Assembly (NCBI GenBank): GCA_910575475.1
Contig: CAJTGD010000020.1
Span: 1 to 64,000 of the forward strand
Source: Lachnospiraceae bacterium
Lineage (GTDB): Bacteria; Bacillota; Clostridia; Lachnospirales; Lachnospiraceae
Direction: 5' to 3'
DNA length: 64,000 bases
The notes beneath the pieces are model-generated. The model was not told where the DNA came from and did not search any database. It was given only the letters and a program-made list of their open reading frames with translations. How positions within the stretch are numbered: position 1 is the stretch's first letter; each line of letters starts with the position of its first letter. Shown one piece after another: positions 1 to 7,823 of the stretch. Made by a program: the position numbers and the translations under genes.

Positions 1-28
1 GTAAATAGAACCTATAAAATATTGAATT

Positions 29-62
29 AATTTAAGCACCTGTGTATGCAGGTGCTTAAATT
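29..62. repeat. 14-bp perfect inverted repeat after the tail gene
   Basis: The arms at 29-42 and 49-62 are perfect reverse complements with a 6-nt loop. The repeat sits 10 nt past the stop of the minus-strand tail gene. Read on the minus strand only a weak T-rich stretch follows, so it could be a poor terminator. It could also be the subterminal hairpin of a mobile element whose body lies left of the window. The flanking 70 bases are much more AT-rich than the tail genes. Confidence 0.6.
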
Positions 63-71
63 GTCAGATAA

Positions 72-623
72 TTACTCAGAAATTTTATCTACACCCACAC
101 CGCCTTCCTTCCGGATCCGGAGATATCCGCCCAAGCGGTCCACCAGCTTCTCCCGGATCGCGTCCAGGGTGGATTCCCGGTTCGTGTACCGGTACAGGCT
201 GTCGTTGGTGTCATGGATCGTTACGATACCCACATAGAAGCGCTTCCGTTCCTCGACCTGGCTGTTGTGGATGTTCAGCCAGGTTTCCAGCATCTGCCGG
301 GTGGTCAGGTCGTGGTACTCCGCCTGGGGCTGGATGCTGTCGTGGAGGAAAGCCAGCTCGCCGATCGCAAGACAGTCTTTGATTTTATCCTGATCCTTTC
401 CACATCTCCTGACCTCACCGTAAAAGATCTCCTTTTCATCTTTCAGTACCTGGATCATACTCTTTCGGTTCTGGATATTTTCATATTCCGGGTTTCCGGA
501 AGGCAGCAGGAACTCAAACGAACCCGCATCATTCAACGCAAGTTCCAATTGCGGCTCTATAATCACATCTTCCTCATCCCCTGGATAATACAGTGCTTTC
601 CCGTCCATATATGCCTCATACAT
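72..623 (-). CDS. phage tail-associated protein (Tal/endopeptidase tail N-terminal part), short
   Basis: The 183-residue product follows Dit directly and resembles the N-terminal beta-rich part of siphovirus tail-associated proteins (prophage tail/Gp37-like). In a virion this would form the baseplate hub below Dit. Family members usually run several hundred residues. Here the frame stops soon after an LGGYLRIRKEGGV-like stretch where homologues normally continue. The last seven codons (GVDKISE) are AT-rich and unlike what precedes them, and an inverted repeat follows. This suggests truncation by a deletion or insertion, but the left flank is not visible. Start ATG has GGAGGG eight bases upstream. 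Confidence 0.7.
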   Translation of the reverse strand: MYEAYMDGKALYYPGDEEDVIIEPQLELALNDAGSFEFLLPSGNPEYENIQNRKSMIQVLKDEKEIFYGEVRRCGKDQDKIKDCLAIGELAFLHDSIQPQAEYHDLTTRQMLETWLNIHNSQVEERKRFYVGIVTIHDTNDSLYRYTNRESTLDAIREKLVDRLGGYLRIRKEGGVGVDKISE

Positions 624-1333
624 TACAAACTCCCTCCTCTGTATCTCACCTTGACCAGGCCCGTTCCCTGAAAGTCCAGCCGCACCTGGGATGTCCCGCC
701 AACTTTGATCTGCGGGTATCTGTTTCTTCCGTCCCGTAGCTCATACGCCTTCGAACCATAGAGCACTTTCAGCCTGTCAGCCCTTAATACTTCAAATATC
801 GGTACCGTAAGCATATCCCCCTTCGGTATGATGATCTGCGTTTTATCCTGGGAGATCTCCACCTCTCCCAGATACCGGATCACGCCTGTGCATAAATTAA
901 AAAGATCCCATTTCCAGGGCTCCTGTGAATCCTGCAGTTCGTATTTGTACGGCTCTGCAACGATTTCTATCTCAAATTTTCCGATCCTTGCCGTCCTCTC
1001 TACATCTGCCTTGATATAAGCACGGCCAATATAGTAGAATGCCAGGTCATCGTCAAATGTGATTTCCACTTTCTTTCCATGGTACGCATTCATGAAACTG
1101 GAAAGGAAGGTGCGCCATGCGTTCTTTTCCTTAATGGCTCCCAACTCCAGGTGGATTTCCCTCTTCTTATAGCTGATGGGGCCGTTGGCCTCGGAAAAAT
1201 CCAGTGTTTTTCCTCCCGGCACATCTACAAAAGTGTCGTTGACCTCCGGAGTGCCTATGTCGCAGTCTTCAATCCGCAGCCCCCAGTCCTCCCACAAACG
1301 CTTCCCATTGATCACTGCGCCTTTCACATACAT
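623..1333 (-). CDS. distal tail protein (Dit)
   Basis: The 236-residue protein matches the siphovirus distal tail family. It has an N-terminal region with conserved glycines (FVDVPGGKTLDFSEA), a central galectin-like part, and a C-terminal basic strand. Dit hexamers cap the tail tube and connect it to the tail-associated protein. The gene lies between the tape measure gene (1-nt gap) and the tail-associated gene, whose start overlaps its stop, which is the canonical order. Start ATG has AAAGGATG upstream. No lesion is visible. Confidence 0.88.
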   Translation of the reverse strand: MYVKGAVINGKRLWEDWGLRIEDCDIGTPEVNDTFVDVPGGKTLDFSEANGPISYKKREIHLELGAIKEKNAWRTFLSSFMNAYHGKKVEITFDDDLAFYYIGRAYIKADVERTARIGKFEIEIVAEPYKYELQDSQEPWKWDLFNLCTGVIRYLGEVEISQDKTQIIIPKGDMLTVPIFEVLRADRLKVLYGSKAYELRDGRNRYPQIKVGGTSQVRLDFQGTGLVKVRYRGGSL

Positions 1334-1334
1334 C

Positions 1335-4300
1335 CTACCGCATCCTTTCCATTACATTTCTCATTCCGATCCCTTCGTTCGCAATCTCAGAGATTTCTTT
1401 CCGGAATGTCCTCCGGCTGGGGTACAGGTAAACCTCTCCATTCCCTACATTCGCCAGGTAGGGAAGGTACTGCTGCAGCATCTGTATGATGTCTGTCCCT
1501 CCGGATGTTCCTGCTGCCCCGGTTCCTGGTGTCCCTACAGAGCCCATATATCCGGAATAATCCATGCTGTCCCGGATGACCCGGTTCACTTCTCCCATCT
1601 TTTTCTCGTAACCCATTTCGAAACCTTCCGCAGTTCCTGCTCCGATTCTCATAAATACTTTTGACGGTGAATTAATCTCCAGCTTTGAATTTGCCGTAGC
1701 AACTGCCGATGCACAAAGCGATGCCACGGAATTGATCACTGCGGAACGCCCCGCGCTAATCCCATTCGCAAGTCCGATTGATACGTTAAATCCGGCAGAG
1801 TATAAAGTATTGGTTCCCAGCTTCCTGCCTTCACTGACTACTGCCTGCGTGACGGTATTTGCCGCGCTCCTGACAGATGACTGTCCGCTCTTGATCCCGG
1901 ATGCCAACCCCTTCGAGACTGCGCTTCCAATTGTTTTGAATTTATCTTCACGCAATTCCTCCTTTGCCTTATCCCTTACGCTCCTTCCCACAGAAGAAAT
2001 TGTACTGACCACCGCGTTTTTCTGTGACTGGATCCCGTTCTTCAGTCCAGAACCAACTTCCCTTCCAATCCCGCTAAAATCCGGCGCATTCAATACCTGC
2101 TTTGTGGAATCGATCATCTGATCCGCCAGTGCCTGGATCGCTGTTGTTGCCTGTTCCTGGCTTTCGCCAATTCCATCTGCAAGCCCGGATACCACATCCT
2201 GCCCGATCCCTTCAAATACTTTGGAAGGGGAATGGCTGTCAAGTGTTGTCCTTGCTTGTTTAATCACTGCAACCCCCGTTTCATTCACCGCAATCGTCCC
2301 CTGTTCTATTGCGGAACGGATCCCGTTTCCAAGCCCGGTACTGACATCCACACCAATCGATTCCATCGCCGCGGAGACCTGCTCTTTTCCTCCGTTCAGG
2401 GAATTGGTGTATTCTTCGATCATCCCCTGTACGCTTTCATTTACGGCATCCTTCATGTCGAGGGACTGCGACCACATCTCATTGGCCTGTTTCAGCTGTT
2501 CATCTGTCATCCCTGCAAACGCCTGCACATACGAGGAGCCCTGCGGCCCCATCTCCGCCAGCTTATCCAGAATCCCCTGGTTGACGCCCCGCTCTGCCAG
2601 GACGGCCATGTTATCCGCCCAGTTCGTGACCCCTTCAATCTGGCTCTGCATATTTGCAAGCAGCTTTTCGCTGGAAATCTCGGTCCCGGCATTAAACTCT
2701 TCAAACATGTTCATCTGGCTTGCAAGGACCTCGGAAACAGTCTCCTGCATCCCCAGGTAAGTCTCCGTGATATTCTGCACCGCTGCACTGTTGACATCCG
2801 CGGCCGCAGTCTGAGCCGCCGCATTGGTATTGGTGGATTCCGTGTTTGCGTCCGTGGCCGCCGTAACATCCGACCATTTGATCCCATACTGCTCCAACTG
2901 CTTGGACGTGGCATCGATCTGTGCCTGCAGAGATTCTTTCGCCTCCTTGTTTTTTTCCGTTGCCTCCGCATTCTCTTCCTGTGCCTCCGAAAGTTCCTTG
3001 ATCGTCTTTTTCTGATCCCGGTTCATCCCGATCAGCACCGCATAATCACTTGAAAGCCCTCCCACGCGCTCCCGTTCTTCTTCCATCAGGGCATTGGTCT
3101 TATCTTTCAGATCTGCCGCTTCATTCTCAATCTTGATGCTCTCGATCTCCAGCTCCGTCTTCTTTTTGATCAGCTCAATCGCATATTCCTGGGCTGCCTG
3201 CATCTCAATCTGTTTCTGGCTGTTATTCAGATATTCCTCAATGGCTTCATTGGTCAGGTTCAGGCTCCTGGACTGTTCATCATATGCCAGGTTCAGCTCC
3301 GGTACCAGCGTATTCAGCTCCGCAATATACCCCTGCATGACCTGGGTCTTTTCGTTATTCCCGTCAGCCGACTGGGATAATTCCTCTATCCTTCCGACCA
3401 GGATTCTGGCATATTCCCCCTGGGCCTGCATCTCTGCACTTGCGTTCCCATAATCAGAGATCAGTTCCTTCGTAGAGGCAGCCACTTCATTCGCAGAATC
3501 ACAGATCTTCTGGTTTTCTTCCGCCAGAAGCCTCGCCTCCGCAGATGCCTCGCTGACCGAATCCGTATAAATTGCCAGGGCCGTGCCTGCTGCCACTATA
3601 GCCGTTGCAGCAAGCACCCATGGATTTGCCTTACTTACAGTATTAAGATTCTCGGCTGCTACAGTAGCAGCTTCTGTGGTCGTCTTATACAGAGTGACCG
3701 CGGCCGAGACCGTCTTGAAAGCCACAGCGCCTGCTGCCACGCCTCCCATAACCGGAATCAGGTCATCCAGATGTTCCACCACCAGATCCAGCCCCTCTTC
3801 CATGGCCGGAAGGGCTTTCTCCGCGATCGGTACGGCAACATCGGTCTGGAATTTCTTTCCCAGGGTCTGGAATCTGGATTCCAGGGTATCATATTTGACC
3901 TCTTTGATCTCCTCCATGGTACCCTTCACGTTATCGAACGTTGTGTTCACCTGGTTGAGGGAGGTGATGACCTTCATCGCGTTATCTTCCCCCAGGGCGC
4001 TCCACGTATTGCTTGCCAGGGTAAGCATCTCCTGCTTATTCGTTGCAGTTGCCAGGTCATTGATCACGGAACGGAATACATCCTTCGTTGTAGCCTGTCC
4101 GGATTTCCACTGATAGAACAGGGATTTTGTCTGATTGGAAAAGCTCCCCAGGTTCTCCTCGATCCTTCCGTCAGCCAGGCTGTTCCCAAACTCCTTCACG
4201 AAGTCATTGACCTTATCCAGGTTATAGGCTCCGGAATCCAGGCCGTTTTCCAGAATGGCGAACATTTCCTTCGCGCTGAATCCGGCCTGGGACCAGAGGG

Positions 4301-5468
4301 AGCCGTACTCCGCAATGTTGTCGGCCAGCTCCCCGGACTTGTCCAGCCCTCTCTGGGCTCCCTTTGCCATCAGGTCAAATGCTTCCTCCGATGTCACGCC
4401 CATGTTGTCCATCAGGGAATCCACGCCCTTGATCGTCTCGCCTAAGTCCATCCCGAACACGTCCCGCATGGCAATTCCATTCTCCGTCATGTCCCGGATC
4501 TTAGAAGCATCCAGCTCCCCGGTATACTGTCTGACCAAAGCCATAGACTGGGCCACGTCATTGATATCTTCCCCATAATTATTTTTGTGAAGGTCATCCA
4601 TGACGGACTTATACTTCTGCATTTCCTGTGTGGTCGCCCCTGTGCTTGCCTGGAACTGCTTCTGTGCTGTTTCCATGCTCAGCATGGACTGTGCGGCCGA
4701 TACCGCGGTATCCTTTACCACATTGACCATCGAATTGACCAGGTTTGTCTTGACAACCGTTCCGAAGTCGATGGTCACCGCCTCCGCTTTCTTGACTTCC
4801 TTTCCGAACTCATCAATAGAGGATGCGCATTGGTCTGTAGAATTACGGGCTTCATCCATATACGCCGCTGTTTCATTTAATGCGGCTGATGTACGTATCG
4901 TCTGGGCCTCCGCCGAATTCAGCCTTGTCTCCCAGTCCCGGATTCTATTTTCTGCAGTCTTAAGGTTCTGGTTTCCTTTGGAAATGGTATCATTAACCTC
5001 TTTTAACGCCGCTTTTTCCTTTTCCAGTTCCTGGGAAAGGGCGTTCACCGCTTCTTCCTGGGCCTTCATGGAATCCTCGGAAGCGTCCCCGGCCTTTGTC
5101 ATCTCTTCCAGCCGATCCTTAGCGGTCTTATACTCTGCTTCCAGCTCTTCCACTTTCTTTTTATGAGTATCTTGTTCTTTGTTCAGAACAGAAAGGCCGT
5201 CAGTTACCTTTTTATAATCCTCATTTGCATGCACCAATCCTTTGCGGACTTCCTCTTCCTTTTTCTTCTGCTCTTCCAGGATCTTTGTCAGGACCTCATG
5301 CTTCTTCGTCAGAGATTCCAGGGAGTTCTGCTGCCCTTCACACTGCGCCTTCACCAGACCCATTTCTGATTTTAAGGAGAATAATGTCTTATTACAGCTC
5401 GTGACATTCTGGTTAAATTCTTTTTCACCGTCCAACGCGATCAGAGCGCCTATCTTTTTTGCCGCCAA
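1335..5468 (-). CDS. tail tape measure protein
   Basis: This 1377-residue protein is the longest in the prophage. It has an N-terminal coiled coil (about residues 20-200, rich in K/E/L heptads), a TP901-type tape-measure core (about 240-560), hydrophobic segments near residues 570-640, another coiled coil (about 640-860), and repeated 'SGLADGI/SKGLASGI/IGLANGI' amphipathic motifs near the C-terminus. Tape measure proteins set tail length and are ejected with the DNA. The start is TTG with AGGTGAT upstream; no ATG fits better. It is separated from the tail chaperone genes by an accessory island with terminators, so its transcription needs explaining. Confidence 0.93.
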   Translation of the reverse strand: MAAKKIGALIALDGEKEFNQNVTSCNKTLFSLKSEMGLVKAQCEGQQNSLESLTKKHEVLTKILEEQKKKEEEVRKGLVHANEDYKKVTDGLSVLNKEQDTHKKKVEELEAEYKTAKDRLEEMTKAGDASEDSMKAQEEAVNALSQELEKEKAALKEVNDTISKGNQNLKTAENRIRDWETRLNSAEAQTIRTSAALNETAAYMDEARNSTDQCASSIDEFGKEVKKAEAVTIDFGTVVKTNLVNSMVNVVKDTAVSAAQSMLSMETAQKQFQASTGATTQEMQKYKSVMDDLHKNNYGEDINDVAQSMALVRQYTGELDASKIRDMTENGIAMRDVFGMDLGETIKGVDSLMDNMGVTSEEAFDLMAKGAQRGLDKSGELADNIAEYGSLWSQAGFSAKEMFAILENGLDSGAYNLDKVNDFVKEFGNSLADGRIEENLGSFSNQTKSLFYQWKSGQATTKDVFRSVINDLATATNKQEMLTLASNTWSALGEDNAMKVITSLNQVNTTFDNVKGTMEEIKEVKYDTLESRFQTLGKKFQTDVAVPIAEKALPAMEEGLDLVVEHLDDLIPVMGGVAAGAVAFKTVSAAVTLYKTTTEAATVAAENLNTVSKANPWVLAATAIVAAGTALAIYTDSVSEASAEARLLAEENQKICDSANEVAASTKELISDYGNASAEMQAQGEYARILVGRIEELSQSADGNNEKTQVMQGYIAELNTLVPELNLAYDEQSRSLNLTNEAIEEYLNNSQKQIEMQAAQEYAIELIKKKTELEIESIKIENEAADLKDKTNALMEEERERVGGLSSDYAVLIGMNRDQKKTIKELSEAQEENAEATEKNKEAKESLQAQIDATSKQLEQYGIKWSDVTAATDANTESTNTNAAAQTAAADVNSAAVQNITETYLGMQETVSEVLASQMNMFEEFNAGTEISSEKLLANMQSQIEGVTNWADNMAVLAERGVNQGILDKLAEMGPQGSSYVQAFAGMTDEQLKQANEMWSQSLDMKDAVNESVQGMIEEYTNSLNGGKEQVSAAMESIGVDVSTGLGNGIRSAIEQGTIAVNETGVAVIKQARTTLDSHSPSKVFEGIGQDVVSGLADGIGESQEQATTAIQALADQMIDSTKQVLNAPDFSGIGREVGSGLKNGIQSQKNAVVSTISSVGRSVRDKAKEELREDKFKTIGSAVSKGLASGIKSGQSSVRSAANTVTQAVVSEGRKLGTNTLYSAGFNVSIGLANGISAGRSAVINSVASLCASAVATANSKLEINSPSKVFMRIGAGTAEGFEMGYEKKMGEVNRVIRDSMDYSGYMGSVGTPGTGAAGTSGGTDIIQMLQQYLPYLANVGNGEVYLYPSRRTFRKEISEIANEGIGMRNVMERMR

Positions 5469-5496
5469 ATGATATCACCTACCTTTTTTCTGCATA

Positions 5497-5521
5497 GAAA
5501 AAGAGCCTGTTTCCAAGCTCT
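5497..5521 (-). terminator. intrinsic terminator after rha
   Basis: On the minus strand a GAGCTTG/CAGGCTC stem with a GAAA loop is followed by five T. It lies between the Rha stop and the tape measure start, in the same orientation as both. It would stop Rha-island transcripts and, unless overridden, late transcripts entering the tape measure gene. Confidence 0.65.
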
Positions 5522-5539
5522 CTTTCCCATTTTCATATT

Positions 5540-6109
5540 TTACGCAACAACACTTTTATTCGGATAATGCTTTGCAAATGTGTATACCGCCCGCAAATAC
5601 TCTATATCCATACTTGCTTCTACTCTCATTTCTATTTCATTTTTATACTCGCTATGAACTGTATTCTGCGTTCTCGCCTGCAAATACCCCCGTACCTTCG
5701 TCTGGCTTTTAATGTCTGCCAGAACTGCCTCCTGCCGCTCCAGCTTGTCCTTCAGATAAAGCAGTAGCTCCTGATTCGCTCCAGTTGAGAGTTCTGTTTC
5801 CATCTCGTGGAAACGGTTTATGTATCTGGCGGTGAAAACAGTTCCTTTTGTCCCTGTCAGCTTGTGGGCGATAAATTCGCAACCTTTCTTTGTTATACGA
5901 TAACAGGGAAGCTCTTTGTTCTGCTCTGTCCTGTACGTAGATTCTCTAAAAAAATCGGTGGGCTCAAAATTGAGCTCTCTTTCATGCCCCTCAATGGATT
6001 CCCTCATTTGCTTTATATATCTTTTAATATCCCTTATCAAATTTTTGTGTTCTTTCTTTATCATTTCAGCTACTTCTCGACTGTCTAATGTCTGTTCGAG
6101 TCCTATCAT
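5540..6109 (-). CDS. Rha family phage regulatory protein
   Basis: The 189-residue protein carries the pRha domain over residues 1-110 (DSREVAEMIKKEHKNLIRDI, then 'YRITKKGCEFIAHKLTG'), typical of phage Rha/antirepressor-like regulators. A basic helix and a short C-terminal module (DIEYLRAVYTFAKHY) follow. That module recurs as a free-standing small protein at 32422-32547. The start at 6109 has AAAGGAG eight bases upstream; an upstream in-frame ATG lies inside the promoter/operator and is unlikely. It has its own promoter region and a downstream terminator. In some phages Rha blocks growth in IHF-deficient hosts; its role here is unknown. Confidence 0.85.
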   Translation of the reverse strand: MIGLEQTLDSREVAEMIKKEHKNLIRDIKRYIKQMRESIEGHERELNFEPTDFFRESTYRTEQNKELPCYRITKKGCEFIAHKLTGTKGTVFTARYINRFHEMETELSTGANQELLLYLKDKLERQEAVLADIKSQTKVRGYLQARTQNTVHSEYKNEIEMRVEASMDIEYLRAVYTFAKHYPNKSVVA

Positions 6110-6140
6110 AAAAAAATCTCCTTTCAAAAATTGTTCTTGA

Positions 6141-6186
6141 AAGAAGTTTCGCTCTGCATTATAATATTTACAGAAGGAAACTTCTT
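6141..6186 (-). promoter_or_regulatory. rha promoter -10 inside a 10-bp inverted repeat operator
   Basis: Perfect arms AAGAAGTTTC (6141-6150) and GAAACTTCTT (6177-6186) flank a minus-strand TATAAT at 6158-6163, which lies at the dyad centre. No clear -35 is seen. The symmetry around the -10 suggests repressor control of rha. Confidence 0.5.
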
Positions 6187-6190
6187 GATG

Positions 6191-6235
6191 GAGCAATCGA
6201 CTTGCTTGGTAGGTTGGCGATTGCTCTATTTTTTT
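6191..6235 (+). terminator. plus-oriented terminator-like hairpin
   Basis: A 9-bp stem GAGCAATCG/CGATTGCTC is followed on the plus strand by a seven-T run. It overlaps the last codons of the minus-strand ribbon-helix-helix gene. No plus-strand gene is seen nearby, so it may block antisense transcription or simply be structure in the rha leader. Confidence 0.4.
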
Positions 6236-6399
6236 ATGTCGTCTTCTAACTTTTTAATCCCTCGCCTAATTGCTTCTGCACGTTCACATTCTTCTTGCCT
6301 ACAGTACTCGTTAAGAATATTACTAGAACATCCATCTAATCTTACGGTAATACGTTCTTTTTTGGGATTATTAGTTGGGCGCCCTGTCCTTGGTGACAT
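6226..6399 (-). CDS. small ribbon-helix-helix DNA-binding protein
   Basis: The 57-residue product has a basic N-terminus (MSPRTGRPTNNPKKERITVRL), a beta-strand (ITVRLD), then two helices ending EAIRRGIKKLEDD. This is the CopG/Arc-like ribbon-helix-helix pattern. Such proteins bind direct or inverted repeats as dimers and often repress themselves. Two identical 9-bp repeats flank its -10 (see 6421-6465). ATG has GGAGGAT upstream. It could be the regulator of the accessory island. It is not paired with a recognisable toxin. Confidence 0.72.
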   Translation of the reverse strand: MSPRTGRPTNNPKKERITVRLDGCSSNILNEYCRQEECERAEAIRRGIKKLEDDIKK

Positions 6400-6420
6400 T
6401 TGTTCTATCCTCCTTCCTTT

Positions 6421-6465
6421 TGTCTGCCATAATTTGTATTATATATTATGTCTGCCAAAAGTCAA
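6421..6465 (-). promoter_or_regulatory. promoter with direct-repeat operator for the ribbon-helix-helix gene
   Basis: On the minus strand, -35 TTGACT (6460-6465) and -10 TATAAT (6438-6443) are 16 bp apart. The 9-mer TGTCTGCCA (plus-strand reading) occurs at 6421-6429 and 6449-6457, 28 bp apart, one each side of the -10. This is a likely autoregulatory operator. Confidence 0.68.
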
Positions 6466-6505
6466 GAGGTTTTTTCAAAATATTTTCTACCCTACCTATG
6501 GAATT

Positions 6506-6534
6506 AAAAAGAGAGCGAATTTCTCCGCTCCCTC
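6506..6534 (-). terminator. intrinsic terminator after the lipoprotein gene
   Basis: Minus-strand stem GGAGCG/CGCTCT with an 8-nt loop is followed by CTTTTT. It lies just past the lipoprotein stop and closes its transcription unit. Confidence 0.65.
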
Positions 6535-6540
6535 TTTCAA

Positions 6541-7224
6541 TCAATTATCAAACAACAAATCATATCTTTCTATTACTTCTTGTAACCCTTTTTGTCGCAT
6601 TCCTTCTTGTTCTTCGTTCAGTTCTGAAATATCTTTTACTTCACTTTCTATTTCAGATAAGCCAGTATTTATACGGCAAGTATACGCATTCACTTTGTTT
6701 AGATCTGTTATTTCCCCTTCATCATTCTCATATTTGTATTTTTCTTCCTGAGTTAAATCAAGGCTTAATGTTAATTCAATGTCAGAAAAATCATGTCTGT
6801 ATTTGTTATTATAATCATTAAACATATACACCAACTGAGTATCGTTGTAATATGATTTTAATAATGGCATTCTTGAAAAATCGACTTCGTTTTTTTCAGA
6901 TGTATAATAACACGTTACATCAATATCTTTTTCCTCAATCAGCCAATAAAAGCTCTCTTCACTTAAACCCGTTTTGTCTAATATTATAACCACATACGGA
7001 TAGTAACCAAATCCAGAAGAGCTTTTTTCCGTATACACATCCACGCTTTCAAGCTTTAATATTTCTCCGTTATACTGAATATTGTCATATGGAAGTTTTT
7101 CTATATCTTCTTCGACTCCCTTATCTTTCAAATCTGTTTCTGAATTTCTACCCGCGCCTCCACATCCTCCCAATAAAAACATCATCATCAGTAAAAAAGC
7201 AATAAATCGTTTTGGCTTCTTCAT
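6541..7224 (-). CDS. prophage-encoded surface lipoprotein
   Basis: The 227-residue protein starts with a basic, hydrophobic signal peptide and lipobox (FLLGGC), with the acylated Cys about residue 21. The mature part is acidic and shows no family I recognise. The gene is AT-rich compared with the tail genes. It has its own -35/-10 upstream and a terminator downstream, the layout of a moron expressed from the prophage. Membrane-anchored lipoproteins of temperate phages can block superinfecting DNA (for example Ltp of phage TP-J34, which targets a tape measure protein). The position beside the tape measure gene makes that an attractive but unproven idea. Confidence 0.75.
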   Translation of the reverse strand: MKKPKRFIAFLLMMMFLLGGCGGAGRNSETDLKDKGVEEDIEKLPYDNIQYNGEILKLESVDVYTEKSSSGFGYYPYVVIILDKTGLSEESFYWLIEEKDIDVTCYYTSEKNEVDFSRMPLLKSYYNDTQLVYMFNDYNNKYRHDFSDIELTLSLDLTQEEKYKYENDEGEITDLNKVNAYTCRINTGLSEIESEVKDISELNEEQEGMRQKGLQEVIERYDLLFDN

Positions 7225-7284
7225 AGTATATTGTCTCCTTTCGTAGTAGAAGATTTTTTTCCTGTCCCATCAAAGCGCACTTTT

Positions 7285-7313
7285 ATTATACATTAGACGC
7301 ATAGATGTTACAA
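7285..7313 (-). promoter_or_regulatory. consensus promoter of the lipoprotein gene
   Basis: On the minus strand, TTGTAA (7308-7313) and TATAAT (7285-7290) are 17 bp apart, about 60 bases upstream of the lipoprotein ATG and just downstream of a terminator. This should allow expression independent of phage late transcription. Confidence 0.75.
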
Positions 7314-7322
7314 GAAGGAGAA

Positions 7323-7351
7323 GAAAAACCACCCGCCAGAGCGGATGGTTC
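7323..7351 (-). terminator. intrinsic terminator upstream of the moron promoter
   Basis: Minus-strand stem CCATCCGC/GCGGGTGG with a short loop is followed by TTTTTC. It insulates the lipoprotein unit from the tail operon. Confidence 0.75.
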
Positions 7352-7395
7352 ACTTTCTTTATTAACTACTATAACTGGATTAATCTCTGATATAT

Positions 7396-7569
7396 TCACT
7401 GTTTTCCGAAAAATCCCTTGATTTTATCACCTGTGATTTCTTTACATTCCCTTGTAAGTTGCGCAGGCTTATATTTAGTATCTTCTGCTTCATTCAGCGC
7501 CTTCACAAATGTACGTTCGAATTGTTCACCACTGATATTCACATTTTTCAATATACTCTTTGTTGCCAT
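7396..7569 (-). CDS. small conserved phage/mobile-element protein (MATKSILK type)
   Basis: The 57-residue protein begins MATKSILKNVNI, a start I recognise from small proteins common in Firmicutes prophages and mobile elements, with no known function. The start at 7569 has GGAGG seven bases upstream; the slightly longer frame from 7581 runs through that ribosome site. It follows the small membrane protein gene and precedes a terminator. Confidence 0.65.
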   Translation of the reverse strand: MATKSILKNVNISGEQFERTFVKALNEAEDTKYKPAQLTRECKEITGDKIKGFFGKQ

Positions 7570-7595
7570 ACTTGCCTCCAAAATAACACTTTAAC

Positions 7596-7769
7596 TTATT
7601 TTCTTTTCCTCCTGATCGTCCCAATCGGAACGTGCCATAACCTCTTCCCGATATAGAAAACAACCAGCCCGATGAATACCAGTACCGCAAATTCGGGAGT
7701 ACAAAACATGCACAGCAGTAAAATAATCCCCGCAATCAGCTGTATCCAGGCTTTTCTTCTCTCTTTCAT
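7596..7769 (-). CDS. small two-helix membrane protein
   Basis: The 57-residue product reads MKERRKAWIQLIAGI..., with hydrophobic helices at about residues 8-22 and 25-42 and a basic tail ending RRKRK. ATG has GGGAGG about eight bases upstream. Two longer open frames overlap it but lack a ribosome site and protein-like composition. The function is unknown; the location beside tail genes does not by itself make it a holin. Confidence 0.62.
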   Translation of the reverse strand: MKERRKAWIQLIAGIILLLCMFCTPEFAVLVFIGLVVFYIGKRLWHVPIGTIRRKRK

Positions 7770-7800
7770 GTTTCATCCCTCCCCGCTTGCTTTTCATCCA

Positions 7801-7823
7801 TTATAGCATGCGCCATGCTATAA
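7801..7823. repeat. 10-bp perfect inverted repeat
   Basis: TTATAGCATG and its exact complement are separated by 3 nt (CGC). It spans the stop codon of the gpGT frameshift product. No T-run follows, so it is more likely a protein-binding site or RNA structure than a terminator. Confidence 0.5.

Noticed and set aside
7526..7797. Two longer frames overlapping the 57-residue membrane protein
   Set aside because: They lack a placed ribosome site and have odd composition; the 57-residue frame has both a site and two clear helices.
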